DNA from: Anaerolineae bacterium
GTDB taxonomy: Bacteria; Chloroflexota; Anaerolineae; Anaerolineales; UBA4823
Length of the DNA stretch: 64,000 bases
NCBI GenBank assembly: GCA_003327455.1
Contig: QOQU01000001.1
Span: 1-64,000, forward strand
Reading direction: 5' to 3'
Part shown: one piece after another, positions 62,859 to 64,000 of the stretch
How positions within the stretch are numbered: position 1 is the first letter of the stretch
Layout of the letters: each line of letters begins with the position of its first letter
Program-made: the position numbers and the translations under genes
The notes under the pieces: model-generated
What the model saw: only the letters and a program-made list of their open reading frames with translations
Told to the model about the DNA's origin: nothing
Database searches by the model: none

Positions 62859-64000
62859 ATGGAAATTTCTCCAGAGGTTAACCTCCTGCTTGAACAAAGC
62901 CGCTCCCTCGAGATCAGCGGCGATTTTCCCCAGGCGCTCTGCAAGGCCCAACAGGCATTGGAGCTTGCCCAATCTCATGGGGATGAAGAAGGAACGGCGC
63001 GAGCGCTTACCTATCTGGGTATCATCCATTTTCGTTTGGGGAATTATTCTACCAGTCGCGCTTTTGCCCAACAATCCCTGAACCATGCGGACAGTAACCC
63101 CAGGTCCAGAGCAGAAACGTTGTTGCTTTTAGGAACGCTTGCGATGGAAGAGGATTCTCTGGACGATATGGAAATGTATTGCTTGCAAGCGGCGGACTAT
63201 TGCCGCAGCATCGGTTTCGAAGATGGGCGCTTTCGTGCCCTGCATAATTTGTCCCAGGTTTACTCGTTGCGCGGGCAGTTCGATTTGTTAATGGCTGCGG
63301 ATGAAGAAGCCTACCGCATTGCCTGTAAGCTGAACTTGCCCCAACAGGCAATCCCTCTGATCTCCATGATCTTCGTTTACATCCGCACCCGTCAGGCGGC
63401 GCGGGCAGAGGCGCTGCTGAAGTTATTGGAGCAAAAAATCGGCGCTTCGCGGCTATTCAAAGGCTACCATGAACTGCTGCAGGGGATGCTGGGTTTGTTG
63501 CTGGAAGATTATCCCGGCGCCATTGCTCACTTCACAGAATCACATTCCATTGCAGAAGAATTGGGGGATCCAGCCCTGCAGATTTTCTTGCGGATGGGTA
63601 TCAGCCGCTACCACAGGCTGACGGGAAAAGACTGGGCGGCTTTAGAGTGGGCAGAAGATGGGGTTGCCTGGGCAAGCCGTCATCGCAACCGACGGATGTT
63701 GGGGCGCACGCTGATCGAACGCGGCTATGCATACTGGAAAGTGGGCAATGTTGCTGCCGCCCGTGCAGACCTGGAAGCGGCCATCCAGGAATTAGGAGAG
63801 CGGCAGCAATGGTACGACCAGAGCTATGCCAGATTGCTATTGGCGGCATTGCTGGATGCCGAAGGCGATCCTCTGGCAGTCGCTGCCTGGCAAGAAGCCG
63901 CTGAACAAATCCTGAGCCATGGCTACACCCATCTGCTCGATCAGGAACGAACCCTGACCTTTCCGATGATCGCAAATTTCCTTGACCATCCGGATAAAGC
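62859..64000 (+). CDS. TPR-repeat protein, truncated at the window end
   Basis: At least 380 residues from ATG 62859. Helical repeats of about 40 residues: EVNLLLEQSRSLEISGDFPQ, LTYLGIIHFRLGNYSTSRAF, ALHNLSQVYSLRGQFDLLMA, GMLGLLLEDYPGAIAHFTES, RTLIERGYAYWKVGNVAAAR. The frame is open to base 64000, so the C-terminus is missing. Anaerolineae often place such TPR regions in MalT- or BTAD-type transcription activators; whether an output domain follows is not visible. Confidence 0.7.
   Translation, partial: MEISPEVNLLLEQSRSLEISGDFPQALCKAQQALELAQSHGDEEGTARALTYLGIIHFRLGNYSTSRAFAQQSLNHADSNPRSRAETLLLLGTLAMEEDSLDDMEMYCLQAADYCRSIGFEDGRFRALHNLSQVYSLRGQFDLLMAADEEAYRIACKLNLPQQAIPLISMIFVYIRTRQAARAEALLKLLEQKIGASRLFKGYHELLQGMLGLLLEDYPGAIAHFTESHSIAEELGDPALQIFLRMGISRYHRLTGKDWAALEWAEDGVAWASRHRNRRMLGRTLIERGYAYWKVGNVAAARADLEAAIQELGERQQWYDQSYARLLLAALLDAEGDPLAVAAWQEAAEQILSHGYTHLLDQERTLTFPMIANFLDHPDK

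Noticed and set aside
62533-63081. A 182-codon plus-strand frame
   Set aside because: It overlaps the TPR gene in another frame and its sequence is not protein-like.
1-64000. CRISPR arrays, prophage or insertion sequences
   Set aside because: No regularly spaced direct repeats with unique spacers, no cas, integrase or transposase motifs were seen.

Overview
This window looks like part of the chromosome of a GC-rich bacterium, most likely Chloroflexota of the Anaerolineae type. That is inferred from gene style, not from a marker gene: NuoE-NuoF fusion formate dehydrogenase genes, many lipoproteins with Thr/Pro-rich spacers, several toxin-antitoxin pairs, and interspersed G+C hairpin repeats. 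There is no rRNA, CRISPR array, phage or transposase gene in view. One tRNA (Leu-CAA) is present.

Layout. 0-2 kb: a broken ABC ATPase, a HicBA pair and a YdeI-type gene. 2-6.6 kb: argG-argH with an arginine-rich leader peptide and terminator (an apparent attenuator), then two membrane proteins. 7-9.3 kb: a SIMPL lipoprotein, an antitoxin-like orphan and a lectin-fold lipoprotein. 9.3-16.7 kb: a leftward cluster of GntR/UTRA regulator, frameshifted APC permease, a repeat block, metallophosphoesterase, nucleotidyltransferase, FGGY kinase and NERD protein. 17-22.5 kb: zinc-ribbon protein, cupin, tsaE-tsaB-rimI, pcrA, OsmC. 22.5-25.3 kb: ArsR-like regulator and MFS transporter with a triple palindromic operator. 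25.5-31.5 kb: a Liv-type ABC importer (with a permease-ATPase fusion) beside a trans-3-hydroxy-L-proline dehydratase. 31.8-36.6 kb: a soluble NAD-linked formate dehydrogenase. 36.8-43.2 kb: thiolase, folK, folP, acnA. 43.2-48.8 kb: ssb, deoxynucleoside kinase plus nucleotidyltransferase, two parS sites, and a regulator-slipin-SdpI-CPBP-DUF4177 operon. 49-57.6 kb: ychF, an MttB homologue, an AbrB/RelE pair, a GGDEF protein, tRNA-Leu, glgC, a PIN toxin pair and two secreted proteins. 57.6-57.9 kb: a cluster of DnaA boxes that looks like a replication origin. 58-64 kb: a nucleotidyltransferase, a DUF4143 ATPase, an M28 peptidase operon and the start of a TPR protein.

Strongest regulatory signals: the argGH leader, the DnaA-box cluster together with the parS pair 12 kb away, the six tandem TTGTATNN octamers before the GntR/YtrA-type regulator, and the palindromes before the ArsR, GntR and DUF4143 genes. 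No single gene island here is an obvious novel defence system. The least explained gene sets are the kinase-nucleotidyltransferase-phosphoesterase-NERD cluster and the slipin-SdpI-CPBP cassette.
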